Below are positions 49,001 through 58,920 of a DNA stretch of 64,000 nucleotides, piece after piece (position 1 is the first letter of the stretch; every line of letters begins with the position of its first letter). The notes beneath the pieces are model-generated. The model worked only from the letters and a program-made list of their open reading frames with translations. It ran no database searches and had not been told where the DNA came from. Where the stretch lies: the NCBI RefSeq assembly GCF_001640805.2, contig NC_066851.1:8745712-8809711 (forward strand), read 5' to 3'. The position numbers and the translations under genes are program-made. Source of the stretch: Lates calcarifer. Taxonomy: Eukaryota; Chordata; Actinopteri; Centropomidae.

Positions 49001-52000
49001 GGGCCACTTTAGCTCATTTAGGCTGGTCACTTCAGTTTATTGGGATCTTTGACATTTTTACCATCACATTAATAAACACTAACTGGACACTAGTAAGACG
49101 TGTTTTATTGTTATGGTAACTTGGCTATTTATTTTATCACCCTCTCTTGTTTCCTCCTGCGGCAGGTGGAGTGTGCTGTTCATAACCCAGAGCCCCACAT
49201 TAACCCAGAGAGCACAGCAGACACTCCTGTCGTGGGCCATGGATGTGTCTGGGTGAGGCATTTTTTCCATCATCCCTTGGAAAAGGAGCACTGTGTTAGC
49301 TCACGTTTGAACAATTACACAAAATAAGAGCTTATTCCAAGTTTTAAAGTGGCTGCCTACAATAATGTGGATCTTTTCCATCCAGAGAGAGAACTAAATT
49401 TGGAATTCTGTAGGAACACATTAATGGGCCTGAAATCTAACTCTTGGACTAGAGTATTTTGTCAAGTGTGTTGAGTGGCTTTATCAAGTGTTTATTGGGA
49501 AATGGTTTTGCAGTCCAGTTATTTTCAGACCCTTACACCATTTAACTTTAGCTTTAACACATTTCTGTCAGTGAGTCTGACTCTTAGTTTTGGCAGTGAG
49601 CTGTTCCCTATAACGCTGAGAGCAGAGCAGATGGTACATTTTTGCAGTTTATTTATTAAAATGTCTAATGTCCTCTTGAGAAAAACAATCATGGTTTGAA
49701 AGTTTTCATTACATTACTTCAAAATAAACAATGCCTGTTATAACCATGGTAATCACTGGTAATGCAGTGTTTTGTCCATTAGGGAAGCCCTTGGATCTGT
49801 TATACATATAAACATCTCTTTAACTGGTTATTTTCATGGTGAGGTAATATATAAACTGTTGCTGAAAGATGTTTAACTAAAAGAGCAGATTTTTAAATTA
49901 TTAGATGTTAGCTCTTTGTGACGTAACTAATGTTTTATTTTTTAGCTTTTAAATGGCCTTGTCTTTACCTTGTTTTGAAGTGCTCTTACTAATGTAATTA
50001 AACTTTGCTCGGTGGAGGAGACTTTTGTGTTTTCTCATGAATTTTATTGGGAGTGCTTTAGCTATTTTGTTGGGTATTGTTTGCTTTCTTTTCATCCTGG
50101 CTGAGTATCTCTTGGAAAGATGTTTAGTTAGAACTTGGCTGCATAAATGGATTAAATCATCCTTAAAACAGTTCTGAAGGTTTTATTTATTTTTGTCCAG
50201 GTTGCAAGTTGTACTAACCAGATGGGCCAGATAGCCATTGTGGCCATGCAGAACTCCAGCCCTAAGGTGACTGAGTGTTTCAATGTGGAGTCACGTATCC
50301 TCTGCATGGCCTACGTCCCAGCTGAGCAACCCCAAGAAAATGGCGAGAAGGTCCCTGAAAACAACCATGTGCCCCCAGCAAAGACCAGTGATACCCCCAG
50401 TGTCTGTCTGGGCATGGAGGAGGGCAGGTACAGATGGTTATACACAGTGTACTCACAAAAGTGTCTCTGCAGTAACTATAACCCTGTTTGTGAAACATGT
50501 TGTACCAATACAGTGTAGTGTGTTACCTTTTAATACAGCTGTATAAATGGTATATGTCAGGTTTTTTGTCTTAGGATCAAAGAACAAAGATATGTCCATC
50601 TGTATGTACTGCATGTACCAGGTCAAGGTACTCTGCTACTAAAAAAGCATTGAAGGACGTCTTTAAATGAAGTAAAATGTAAAAAGCAGTCAGAAAGTAG
50701 AACTAAAAAAATTAATCATAAACAAAAAAAAATGAAAATGTTTCTCAGTTACTGAACATATAATTATTGTATAAAAATAGTCATATTAAGTATAGAAGTT
50801 ATAATAAATAAAATGAAATATAAAATGTAGTGTATATATAAGTGTAATACTGCACACCACTGTGACAACACTGTAAAATGTTCCACAAAAACCAAAGTAA
50901 TAATCTTTTTAACTGATTCTACTGACACTTATCTTCTTGCAGACAGGAGTGTATGTTGAAGTAGCCTTTTGTAGTAACTCATTTTATCTCCCGCCCTGTT
51001 CAGCATTATTGTGTATAAGAGCAGCCAGCGGTCTAAGAAAGTACGTCTGCAGCATTTCTTCACACCAGACAAGTCCACTGTCACCAGCCTGGTCTATAAG
51101 AAACACTGTCTGTATGCCGGCCTGGTCAGCGGCTCCGTGGCTATCTACTCCAGATCACAAGGTGTGTGTTTGTGTGTGTCTGAGGAGGGGGTGGACTTGT
51201 GAATTTGTGTATCTCTTCTGTTATATTCTCAGAATTCTCCCTTTATAATGTTTGTTGATACTCTTAAATAGCTATAATTAGGGCAATTACAAGGTTAAAT
51301 CACTGTTATTGTGCAAAACAGAAATGCATTCACTGAGTTAATTAGATTTTTAGTGCGTAGGCTGACATTGTTTACTCAGATATTTAGTCTGTACTAGCTC
51401 TGAATTTTGTAACTTTAACCATAATTGGCCAAGTACATGAATAAGAGCATTGTTGCTGTCTTAGTGACTTTGTTTTTGGATTTAGCAACATATCTGTTGA
51501 CTTTTTCCAACTATAGGCAGAAAATGTAGTGTCTTAAAATGCTGAAGAGATTGGTGTGAAATTGATACAGCTCGGCATTTGGCAGCACTGAATGAAAAGG
51601 GTTACTCTGGGTTGTACACCCACAGAGATGTTGTTTTGTGGTCCATTGCTTCAATGTCTATTTTTCATCTTTGACTCACTGGGTTACCGTTAGTGTGTAA
51701 GTCAGAGGTTCATTGAGAAACTCCAGGTCAGGGGTCTCCTCTGCTGTGGGTTGAGGTTCTGTTTCCATTTGCTCTGTTGTCTGGGAGAAGCCAATCTGTT
51801 AGCGGTGACCTAGTTAATGTCTTTCCTCCCAGACGAGCACAGGCACGGCAGAGGAAAGGATCTGGGCTGCTCTCTTCCCACAGTCTTTCACATTCTCTGT
51901 TTTGTTCTGTCTCTTACTGGCTTTCATAGTGGTGTGAACAGAGGGTCTCTGAGCCTCTTCCTCATTCTGTCTCTGTTTTTCTCTGTCTTTGTCTGATTTT

Positions 52001-55000
52001 CCTCTGTGTCACATTGTATGGGGTACAGATAAGCTCATATTTTGGAACATGAGGGAACAGAATCCTTGTAATTCTTGGCTGTCAAATATAAGTATGGGTG
52101 TCACTAGCCTGTGATGCCACCATTGCCAGAGACATGTTTTACTAACCTTAGTCGCACATATTCATCTCTTCCTATGCCCTCATACCTAATTAGATTTTCA
52201 ACCTCTCTGAGAAAGGATTTTTAAGTTTCCTTGATCATTTCTAGCTTTTTTGTTCTTGTTACATTTGTCTGTGGGGCTTGTGTGTGCAAGAAAGAGGAGT
52301 GGAGTACTGGAGCAGAGATAGAAAGAATATGGATGATGGCCTGAGGACAGAAAGACAGGAGGAAAACTATTCCTGCTCCTCCCACTGTCAAGCTATAGTT
52401 TGCCTGAAAGAAACATGCAGCATATATGCAACCATTCAGGAATGTTTTCTGGGCCACTCATCACACCTTGTTTTGATGCACATGTCTTTTTCTCCATACA
52501 CCAGTTATTAGACAGTGGCACAGTGTATGCCAGTATTGGTGTAACTGATTGCTCCAGCAGTAGCTGCTTTTCATCATTCACCACCATTAGTGTGTCAAAT
52601 TTATTCTCAGAAGGAAATCCTGGCCCTGATTTGTATGATTTCCACCCATCGACAGCTCTGTCACTGGGACATGATGCTTGCTAAATGCTAAAGTGATGAC
52701 TCATCCTGCATAGTTTGGTAAGGAAACTGTACCCTGCATCCCTGTTGTAATGCTGCTCAAGTACTTTGTCACAGTGACTGGCTCTGCCTGTACTCCATTA
52801 GCATTTAAAGTAGACCCACAGTTTACATTGAAGAGAAGAAAGCCAGCAGAACTAGGAGGAATGATCAGCTTATGTCCTTTGATGTTACACTGTCAGCCGA
52901 TCAAAGGGGAACCTCACAGCGAATTGTGACGAGACATCAAAAACACCCTGAACAGACAGCAATGTGGCTCTGTCTTTAAAGCCTTCAGTGCTGAGCTATC
53001 CTCCATAGAAATGTGACTCTGTTGTTGATGCAGTGTGTCTGAAGCTGGCCAGGCAGCCTCATTCTGCCACGCTTGCTATTTCCTCTGTGACTGACTGTGT
53101 GAGAGATGAAGAAAGAGGGAGGCAATGATTCGGCAAAGGTCACACGTCACAGACAGACACTCAGAACATGAACTCTATTTGTTCCTTCTGTATCATGCCT
53201 CTGCTTTTTCCTGTTGAGAATAGTATGCATCATTTGTTGTTTGTTACAGAGTTGTAAAAATAAGAAGAATGATGGCCTAGTTTAATCAGCTTACTCTGTC
53301 TGGTTTATGTGCTACTGTTTGCGCACATACACACACCAAGATGAGAAGATAGTTGCAGCTGACACTGACATGAAGGAATGTTACAGTTTAAGAAGTGAGA
53401 GATGTGGGCAGACTCGCTTCAGTAGAGACAACTTACATAAGCCTCCAAGTTGGCACTACTGTCATTTTTTTCCTTTTCCTCCATTACTCCTTCCTTTTTT
53501 ATTTTCTCTTTTTTTCTCCTGTGCATTCACCTACACACTGTGATTATTACAATAATATACACAGGGCATTGCTGGCATGCTAATCCTACCTAGCTCCTTT
53601 AGCAGGAGATTACCCTTACTTCCTCAGTCATTACTGTACCTCTGAAAGAACATCTCACTCTGTGTGGCACCTCTGCTTTCAATAGCTGCCTTTGTGCCTT
53701 CTCTTAAACAAACACTATTGGTGAGGCCTCATTCACTTCCTGGCCTAGATTAGCTAAGGGAATGTGGAATCTGGAGAAAGTGAACTTCATATTCAACACA
53801 GGTCCCTTCTAGCTGAAAGTAAGTATTAATAAAAAGGCAATATTTACTAATGCATGTTTCCATTTTTCAGATATAGAACACCTACATTTCCTCTCATTTT
53901 ATGACATTGATTGAAATCTAAACCTGTGAATACAATGCTTGCAGATATGTAATGTGTTGATATTTATAAAGGCACTGCATGTGGTGTTTCATTGCAGTAG
54001 AGCTGGCACTGTAGGTGCCCAGGCACATGTAGAACAGAGTGTGTAGGAGGTGCGTGTGGGATCGAGCTCAGCTCTGACTAAAGCCTTGCAGCCCATCTAT
54101 ATTCATAGTGAAGGCTGTGAAAACCATCAATGGCCACTCCACCAGCATTAGTGGAGTTATAAATGCAGATGACCTTTACAGACGACATTTATAAAGACAG
54201 AGTGACTGTTACAGTGTCTTAAATGAACCATTGCTCTTTAACTACTACTAATGCTTACATGAAAAATTGCAAGAGGTTTACATTGCAAAAGAGAATGCAA
54301 TGATACTAATAATATGTTTTCTGTGTAAGTATATACACTACATTTTGTGAAATGGAAATCTTCTTTGTATTTTAGTACTGAGCTGTGAATCTTGTGTTTG
54401 TTCTTATAGATGGTTTGTGGAACTGCGACAAGCCCACGTTGCTGAAGCTGGGAGTCCTCCCAGTCAAGGCCATGCTGGCTGTGGAGGAGCACCTCTGGGC
54501 TTCATCGGGTGGACAGGTCTTCATCATCAGCACCCACACACATTCTGTGGAGGTATAAAACCTAGCTCTGGCGCTGTTATTACATCAACAGAGTAGTTAA
54601 GCACATTCTTGTGTGCGTGTTCAGTAAATAACCCTTGGTACATGTCTTCTTATCAGTGTATCTGTCTCAGTCTGCCTGTCATAAATAAATCATGCAGGAA
54701 ACAAGCTCTAGTGAGAAAGATGATTACTGTGTTAATCATCCTCCTATCTGTTTGTCAAGTCTATGGGAAAATCTGTGTCTCTTTAAAGAACGGCTCAGAC
54801 CAGGAAAAGAAAAAGCAAAGACATAGTTCAGAGAGGCTGTTTTGTTTACTTAAAGGTAAGAGAATTTTAGTGAGTAGGACTGCACTCTGAGTACAGCAGA
54901 GAGAAGATGTGATTATTTTTTAAAACATGACAAAAGAAGGGAAGTGGAACATCAAGAGGAAAGTGAAGGTGAAACAGTTCAGGCTGTATTGGACTGTTGT

Positions 55001-56895
55001 GAAGAGTAGTATCCTTAGAGTATGGATACATATGCCATTGTTTATTTTCCTTATGCTACAAGTATGAAGGCCATCTAGTAGGTGAGGGTGCCTCTTCTCC
55101 CTTCCCAGTGTTCCTTGTTCCATATCCTGGAATATGGATGATATTCCCTGTGTGTGTTCTGGCCTGGTTTAGGGAATGGAAGCACCTGCCATTAGTCCAG
55201 GAATAGTAACGTTCCTCTGCCATGCACTCACTCATAATCTGTTTAGCCTCATTAAGCTCATTATGTTGGACCACCTGCCTGTCTCGCTCTCTTCTCCTCA
55301 CTGAAGACTTACAGTTAGCCCACAGAGGTGACTGAAAGTCAGGCAGATGAGATGGACTGAGAGGAAAAGCATGGTGAGATGGATACAAAAAAACTGGATA
55401 CTTCAACAAATACAAGTACTTCATTATTTTAATTAGAGGTAGATCAAATATAGATTACAAAGGTTTACACTTAGCAAAAAGAAAAGCGCAAGACCTTATG
55501 TTTATGTTTCTTGCTCCTTCATCGCCACATTTTATCAGGACTCTGTACTGACACACTTGTGAATGGACTCTCCTTAGCCAAATATAGCTCCACCTACACG
55601 TAATGCAATGTGTGGTGAGATTATGTAACTTGTGGTGATGGAAAAAGCCTAGTTTATTGGTTTCTATGCACAGACTTTGAAATTACACTCTGCACATATT
55701 TGAAACTACTCTAATTTAAACTAATTAATGAACGGTAAACATGGAGTTGAGAGAGAGAGAGTTTATAAAGATAATTTAATTTGCAATTTAGAAACAAAAC
55801 TTTATGAAACTATGGTAAAAACTACCTTCCCTGTGTTTCCTCTATGGACTGCACCTGACAGTCTCACAATGCTCAGACATATTGGCGTCACCCTTGAATA
55901 AACATTTTTCATGCATGTGGCCAAAAAACCCCATTGTATCACATTCTATATTGTCTAATGTGGAGATGTGATTCTTCATTTTGATGGTAAAGTATAATCA
56001 CAGGGTCCCAGACATAACAACCACTGACAATGCATGGGCTGCTGCAGTCTAAACAGACTGAGACAGACTTTATGTGGGTTGATTGGTGTCTTGCACTTTT
56101 CAAATAGTTTTCTCTCTAGATTGTAGTCACACAGCCAACATGGGACAGCTGAAAAAATCTCCCTATATCCCCTGGAACATTTATCCTGTGCTTAAAGTGT
56201 TACTAATATAATAGTATTGTGTGCTCTTGGTGCAAATCATTTTATGTTAGTCAGTGCCCAGATTTTGCGCGTTATTGCACCAAACAAACATAAAATGTGT
56301 TTATGGTGATATAGATGCTAATGAGAATCATAATGCTCATAATAGAGATTCTATAAGTTCTACTTAGTGTAATATTTATATCAATATCCCAATCTTATGC
56401 ACAAATGGGTGTTAAAAAAGATGTCATAAAAGTCTTTAAAATTTCAGATTGAAAAGTGCAGGGGTTTTTTGTGGGATATTTTTTTTTCTGTTGTCAAAGA
56501 TCCTATGTTCATGTGTACTGGCAAATTTGGTGTTCTACTTCAGTCTGATTTCAGAAGTCTGACTGAAGAGTCGTTAGACTTGGTGATATTTTGTTTTCAA
56601 ATCTTAATAAAAATTATTGTGACTCCCTGCAATAGTCATCCTCCCTAAGGCTGATTTTATTGTGAATGTGCAGTAGGTAAGGCCTAAATCCTGTCATCCT
56701 ACCCTGTCTTCCACATCCAGAGGCAGCTGGAAGCCCATCAGGAAGAGGGCATGGTTGTGTCCCACATGGTGGTGGCCGGGGTGGGCATCTGGATCGCCTT
56801 CAGCTCTGGTTCCACACTTCGCCTTTTCCACACAGAGACCCTGGAGCACCTGCAGGACATTAACATTGCTACCCCTGTCCACAATATACTGCCTG
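23123..56895 (+). CDS. arhgef10: ARHGEF10, Rho guanine-nucleotide exchange factor (3' end beyond window)
   Basis: ARHGEF10 activates RhoA-family GTPases and in human is linked to slow nerve conduction. Twenty-six coding exons are read, all GT-AG: 23123-23159, 26932-27312, 28495-28839, 29800-29836, 30138-30226, 30556-30612, 31091-31278, 32205-32321, 33007-33118, 33267-33376, 33493-33570, 33672-33852, 36740-36856, 37068-37160, 37731-37901, 38758-38903, 39601-39785, 43911-44026, 45241-45368, 46929-47029, 47350-47471, 49166-49252, 50201-50427, 51004-51161, 54410-54552, 56721-56895. Phases join throughout except in 33672-33852, which is 181 bases where 180 are needed. About 1233 residues are covered. 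The protein then continues past the window, and the last C-terminal part is absent here. Residue numbers in the part entries assume the extra base is ignored. Confidence 0.96.
23262..23335 (+). tRNA. tRNA-Ile (AAT)
   Basis: A 74-base tRNA gene in an arhgef10 intron. It has an intact A box (TTAGCTCAGTTGG), an anticodon loop CTAATAA giving AAT, and a B box GGTTCGATCC. The 3' end is GGGCCA with encoded discriminator A, and a TTTT Pol III terminator follows within 10 bases. It matches the vertebrate tRNA-Ile-AAT consensus except C for T in the variable loop (AAGGCCG). Confidence 0.97.
24147..24163. repeat. (CA)n microsatellite
   Basis: Short CA dinucleotide run within an arhgef10 intron. Confidence 0.85.
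25480..25552 (-). tRNA. tRNA-Phe (GAA), antisense in arhgef10 intron
   Basis: On the minus strand the 73-base sequence begins GCCGAAATAGCTCAGTTGGG. It has loop CTGAAGA (anticodon GAA, plus-strand TTC at 25517-25519), a B box GGTTCGATCC and 3' end TTTCGGCA. A TTTT terminator lies directly downstream (plus-strand AAAA at 25476-25479). It matches the vertebrate tRNA-Phe consensus and looks functional. Confidence 0.97.
26932..28839 (+). CDS. arhgef10: arhgef10 exons for the acidic, proline-rich N-terminus
   Basis: Exons 26932-27312 and 28495-28839 encode residues about 13-254. They begin with an acidic run ([18 protein letters not shown]). Proline clusters follow ([11 protein letters not shown], then [11 protein letters not shown] near residues 120-130) that could bind SH3, WW or EVH1 domains or profilin. 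Next come a serine/threonine-rich linker, a QQLEQQ glutamine patch and a [17 protein letters not shown] segment. No folded domain is recognisable, so the region is likely disordered. This region seems somewhat longer than I expect from mammalian ARHGEF10. Confidence 0.9.
28132..28202 (+). pseudogene. decayed tRNA (tRNA-Ile-like)
   Basis: An A box TTAGCTCAGTTGG and a B box GGTTCAAACC at the right spacing, with a degenerate acceptor stem and a disrupted anticodon arm (AATGATGATG). It lies in an arhgef10 intron, and several differences could be CpG decay of the tRNA-Ile copies nearby. It could also be the head of a tRNA-derived SINE, but no SINE body follows. Confidence 0.6.
28970..29110 (+). 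repeat. tRNA-derived SINE remnant (likely)
   Basis: GGTGGCCTAGTTTGAATCC, then a C-rich body (CCCCTCTCTCCCCTCATTTC) and an AATAGAGACATGAAAATAC-type tail resemble a common fish SINE whose tail has CTATCAATAAAGGCATGAAA. Family assignment is from memory and not tested. Confidence 0.45.
30556..31278 (+). CDS. arhgef10: arhgef10 exons with paired DEXIYDDV motifs
   Basis: Exon 30556-30612 encodes [16 protein letters not shown] and exon 31091-31278 opens with [16 protein letters not shown], residues about 296-378. Both exons start in the same phase with nearly the same words, which suggests an old exon duplication. The acidic tyrosine context (EXIYDDV) resembles Src/SH2-type phosphorylation motifs. 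The second exon continues with a [17 protein letters not shown] acidic serine patch. The paired arrangement also occurs in mammalian ARHGEF10. Confidence 0.9.
32205..33118 (+). CDS. arhgef10: arhgef10 exons for the coiled coil and basic region
   Basis: Exons 32205-32321 and 33007-33118 encode residues about 379-454. They form a heptad-like amphipathic helix ([20 protein letters not shown], then [19 protein letters not shown]), followed by a lysine/arginine-rich stretch ending [10 protein letters not shown]. This lies just upstream of the DH domain, where a helix may mediate self-association or autoinhibition. That role is inferred. Confidence 0.9.
33493..37901 (+). CDS. arhgef10: arhgef10 exons for the Dbl-homology (DH/RhoGEF) domain, with a frameshift
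   Basis: Five exons (33493-33570, 33672-33852, 36740-36856, 37068-37160, 37731-37901) encode residues about 492-704. Conserved region 1 is [20 protein letters not shown]. The middle holds [19 protein letters not shown] and [16 protein letters not shown]. The signature helix is [19 protein letters not shown], followed by [19 protein letters not shown]. This domain catalyses GDP release from Rho GTPases. In exon 33672-33852 the sequence GCGAAGCC has one A more than the family reading frame needs (33795/33796). As written the frame stops at the TGA in GTGGCTGAG, while the shifted frame continues [19 protein letters not shown]. Confidence 0.93.
34346..35572 (+). pseudogene. HIPK-like protein kinase pseudogene inside an arhgef10 intron
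   Basis: The intron 33853-36739 contains decayed kinase sequence most like the homeodomain-interacting protein kinase family, which has many lineage-specific copies in fish. It is truncated at the 5' side. Pieces in order: [18 protein letters not shown] (34361 on), a frame change, then the catalytic loop [12 protein letters not shown] (HRD-like motif as HTD), and NFG in place of [19 protein letters not shown] (APE/subdomain IX region) follows, then another frame change near 34640. After that comes [11 protein letters not shown] to RFFDMA with an in-frame TGA (34870-34872). An acidic tail repeats DDIEPAT, with more shifts, and a basic end [10 protein letters not shown] closes at TAA 35572. No introns interrupt the surviving part. 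At least four lesions and the missing N-lobe make it non-functional. HIPK versus another CMGC kinase is inferred from motif style. Confidence 0.82.
35790..35900 (+). repeat. dispersed teleost repeat (GTTTGCATGTTCTCC type)
   Basis: GGGCAGCACAGTTATCC, CACTGTCACCTCACAGCAAG, a degraded B-box-like GGAATCGATC, then TATGGAGTTTGCATGTTCTC. This order is typical of a very abundant fish interspersed repeat. The copy is truncated after about 110 bases. Confidence 0.7.
36286..36303. repeat. 18-base perfect palindrome
   Basis: CCACCATGATCATGGTGG equals its own reverse complement. It is followed by a tandem pair of TGGAACTGTTG, next to the TTGAATTG-tailed repeat, so it may be part of that element. Confidence 0.85.
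36335..36429 (+). repeat. SINE/LINE 3' tail, TTGAATTG type, degraded
   Basis: AAAGTGCCTTGAGACAATAC, then GGCATTATATAAATAAAC and TGAATTGAATTGAA. This is the same 3' end as the better preserved copy at 57105-57348. Confidence 0.7.
38758..44026 (+). CDS. arhgef10: arhgef10 exons for the PH-like region
   Basis: Exons 38758-38903, 39601-39785 and 43911-44026 encode residues about 705-853. Beta-strand-like segments are [31 protein letters not shown] and [19 protein letters not shown]. The stretch [20 protein letters not shown] then begins a helix. In ARHGEF10 this is an atypical PH-type module following DH. A glycine/serine repeat (GSGSGSGN) begins exon 39601 and is a variable loop. Confidence 0.9.
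39786..43910 (+). other. arhgef10: arhgef10 intron of 4.1 kb
   Basis: No exon is recognisable. It holds a decayed tRNA-Ile near the left end and a purine-rich GAGGA stretch at 42770-42835. ORFs at 42437-42897 read as low-complexity Glu/Lys sequence and do not look like a gene. Confidence 0.7.
39905..39967 (+). pseudogene. decayed tRNA-Ile fragment
   Basis: TTAGCTGAGTTGATTAGAG aligns to the tRNA-Ile D arm with two changes, and GATCCCTGTATAGGCCA aligns to its T-arm/acceptor end. The anticodon and variable regions have lost about 11 bases. It lies 120 bases after an arhgef10 exon and is not functional. Confidence 0.6.
44562..44586. repeat. (CA)12 microsatellite
   Basis: CA dinucleotide run in an arhgef10 intron. 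It creates a His-Thr repeat in a spurious ORF. Confidence 0.9.
45241..56895 (+). CDS. arhgef10: arhgef10 exons for the linker and WD40-like propeller (incomplete)
   Basis: Nine exons from 45241 to 56895 encode residues about 854-1233. The helix [20 protein letters not shown] and the conserved [20 protein letters not shown] come first. Propeller-type strands follow: [96 protein letters not shown], and [20 protein letters not shown] to HNILPG. The remaining blades and the C-terminal tail are not within the window. The exon at 46929 uses the second acceptor of a CAGCAG pair. Confidence 0.92.
45999..46030. repeat. (CA)16 microsatellite
   Basis: CA dinucleotide run of about 32 bases in an arhgef10 intron. 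Confidence 0.92.
47652..47725 (+). tRNA. tRNA-Ile (AAT), cluster copy A
   Basis: Intact 74-base gene identical to the vertebrate tRNA-Ile-AAT consensus. It begins 181 bases after exon 47350-47471 of arhgef10. A TTTT terminator follows within 9 bases. Confidence 0.98.
48011..48084 (+). pseudogene. decayed tRNA-Ile (AAT), cluster copy B
   Basis: Same length and register as copies A, C and D, with the CTAATAA anticodon loop kept. Changes include GGTGAGT for GGCCGGT, GATC for GCTC in the D arm, GTGGGTTTGATCC for GCGGGTTCGATCC, and T in place of the discriminator A. Several are CpG-to-TpG. Acceptor-stem pairing is damaged, so it is probably inactive. Confidence 0.85.
48379..48452 (+). tRNA. tRNA-Ile (AAT), cluster copy C
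   Basis: Intact 74-base gene identical to copies A and D, with a TTTT terminator about 6 bases downstream (GTAGCTTTTAA). Confidence 0.98.
48770..48843 (+). tRNA. tRNA-Ile (AAT), cluster copy D
   Basis: Intact 74-base gene identical to copies A and C. Terminator TCTGCTTTTGAG follows. It lies about 320 bases before exon 49166 of arhgef10. Confidence 0.98.
51162..54409 (+). other. arhgef10: arhgef10 intron of 3.2 kb
   Basis: No exon, RNA gene or clear repeat is seen, only short chance ORFs on both strands. Confidence 0.65.
54553..56720 (+). other. arhgef10: arhgef10 intron of 2.2 kb
   Basis: No recognisable exon or element. A GA-rich tract lies near 55745. Confidence 0.65.
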
Positions 56896-57104
56896 GTAAG
56901 GAGTCATTTTCATTTGGAGACATCAGTCTGATTTAAAAGTCCATGAGTGTTAAACACTAAAATAAAAAACTTGTAAATTAAAGTAAAAATAGTTTTAAAT
57001 TATTCAATTTCTATTTCTAGATATCTTTGAACTAAGTAAACATGAGGTTTCTGCAGGCACATTTACTAGACAATGACCTTCATAGTTACCCCTCCTTCTT
57101 AACC

Positions 57105-57348
57105 CAACCATTCAAGGCAGATGGCCGCCCACCCTGAGTACGGTTCTGCTCGAGGTTTCTGCCTCTTAAAAGGAAGTTTTTCCTTGCCACTGTCGCCTAG
57201 TGCCTGGTCATGGTGGGATCTGTTGGGTCTCTCTCTGTAATTACCTATTTTAAAGAGTATGGTCTAGACCTGCTCTATATGAAAAGTGCCTTGAGATGAC
57301 TTTTGTTGTGATATGGCGCTATATAAATAAAATTGAATTGAATTGAAT
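57105..57348 (+). repeat. SINE/LINE-tail element, TTGAATTG type
   Basis: A well preserved fish repeat. Successive landmarks are GAGGTTTCTGCCTCTTAAAA, GGAAGTTTTTCCTTGCCACT, GTCTAGACCTGCTCTATATG, AAGTGCCTTGAGATGACTTT, GGCGCTATATAAATAAAATT and a TGAAT-repeat tail. I recognise it as very common in teleost introns and UTRs but do not assign a family name. Confidence 0.85.
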
Positions 57349-58554
57349 AGTTTAAATACTTGGCCACAAAGACAGAATATAAGGACGGTCATGAAGGTTT
57401 GGGAATGATACATTTTTTAAAAAGATGCACAAAGAGCAGCTGTTAAATTTAAAAAATATATATAGATATAACACCCATTGCCTGCAGATGGCACCAATGT
57501 CAAAATTCAAGTAGCTGTTACTTTTCTTGCCTGTAGATGGCAGCTTTGGCACAACCTATTTAAACTGCTGATGCGATGACTTTGTTCAGTCTTTTATGGT
57601 TTATTCTACACAGTGACTAACAACAAAACATTCTCTGCTGAAGTCTTCAGAGGTTCCTCTCACCTTGTAGAAGTCCTTGGCCTGTGGTTTAAGATTCAGT
57701 CAAAGTGATTCTGTGGCCTTAACCTCCTTTACCACTTTACCCACCACCACCACCACTCTCAGTTCTCTTTGCCTTCCCTCAAGTGTCACGTAATGTGATC
57801 TGCACTCCTGACAGAGACTGAAACCCTTTTAGTAAGTGTCAAACTGTCTGACAAAGAACAGCAAAGCATAGTTGTTCTCCCTTTTGATATCTGATCTTGT
57901 GATCATCTGGCCAACTGTACATTCATGATTGGTGTTGCAGGTCCCATTGCCTCGTGTTTTCAAAGAGCTGTCAGTAATTAGCTGACATCAGTGTAGGTGC
58001 TCATCCAGACAGCTCTTGTTATGGCAGGTCTGTCACACTCACATCCTCTTTCAAAGGCTTCTTTAGTCTAAACAGTTGATCTGGACCCTCTCATTTTGTC
58101 TCTATTCATAGTGTTGCATAAAGAAACTTTTGACCTCCTCAAGTAATTTTAAGGCGGCTTTGTGAGCTTTGGAAGGCGCCATCTAAAAGGAAAATCCAGC
58201 CCAGAGTTCAACACAAGCAAATATCGGGACATCCTTTTGATAACTGACCAAACATAGACCACATGAATTATGACATCACATTGAACTATAGTACATACTG
58301 TATGTGCAGCTGAGCTGCTGGTGGAGTTCAGCGTAAAATTACATTCGTCAGCCACATCAGTGGCACCAAAGATCAGGAGATTTTTTTTGAGACTCACAAC
58401 TATGCAAAGAAAGGAATCACTTACAAGGTGTTTATAATACCCTATACACAACCAGGTAACAAAATCTAATGATGGCATAAAATATTAACTGTAATGATAT
58501 TGCTTTGACAAATAAAACAAAGCTATCTGCTAGATATCACTAGGGGTAAGATTT

Positions 58555-58920
58555 TTATGCCTCCATGTCGGTAACAGCCGTGGTCGTAAGCATCATGTAG
58601 TCCAGTTGTCCGTCCCATCGTTGTGAACACGATATCTCAGGCTTTGAGGGAATCTTTCAAATTTAGCACAAACATTCACTTGGACTAAAGGATTAACTGA
58701 TTAGAATTTGGTGGTCAAAGGTGATATTACAAAATACTTTTTTGGCCACAACTCAAAAATTCATACGCTAATTATGATAAAATACACTTATACCTTTTAT
58801 TAAATTCCCTCAAAGTCTTCAATACATGCAGTATATTATATGAGTCTAGCCAGACATGGATGTAAACTGTAACTTGACTGGTTGGTGGAGGCATACAACC
58901 ACGATGCAGTAATTCTAGTT
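58555..58920 (+). repeat. dispersed teleost repeat (GAGGCATACAAC type)
   Basis: Landmarks are TCCGTCCCATCGTTGTGAAC, ACGATATCTCAGGCTTTGAG, GAATTTGGTGGTCAAAGGTG and GGAGGCATACAACCACGATG. I recognise this text as recurring in fish genomes. No ORF is present, so it looks like a non-autonomous element or an old fragment. Confidence 0.7.

Noticed and set aside
49005..49040. tRNA-like GGCCACTTTAGCTCATTTAGG after copy D
   Set aside because: Resembles only the 5' end of tRNA-Ile. No B box or acceptor end follows, so I cannot support a fifth copy.
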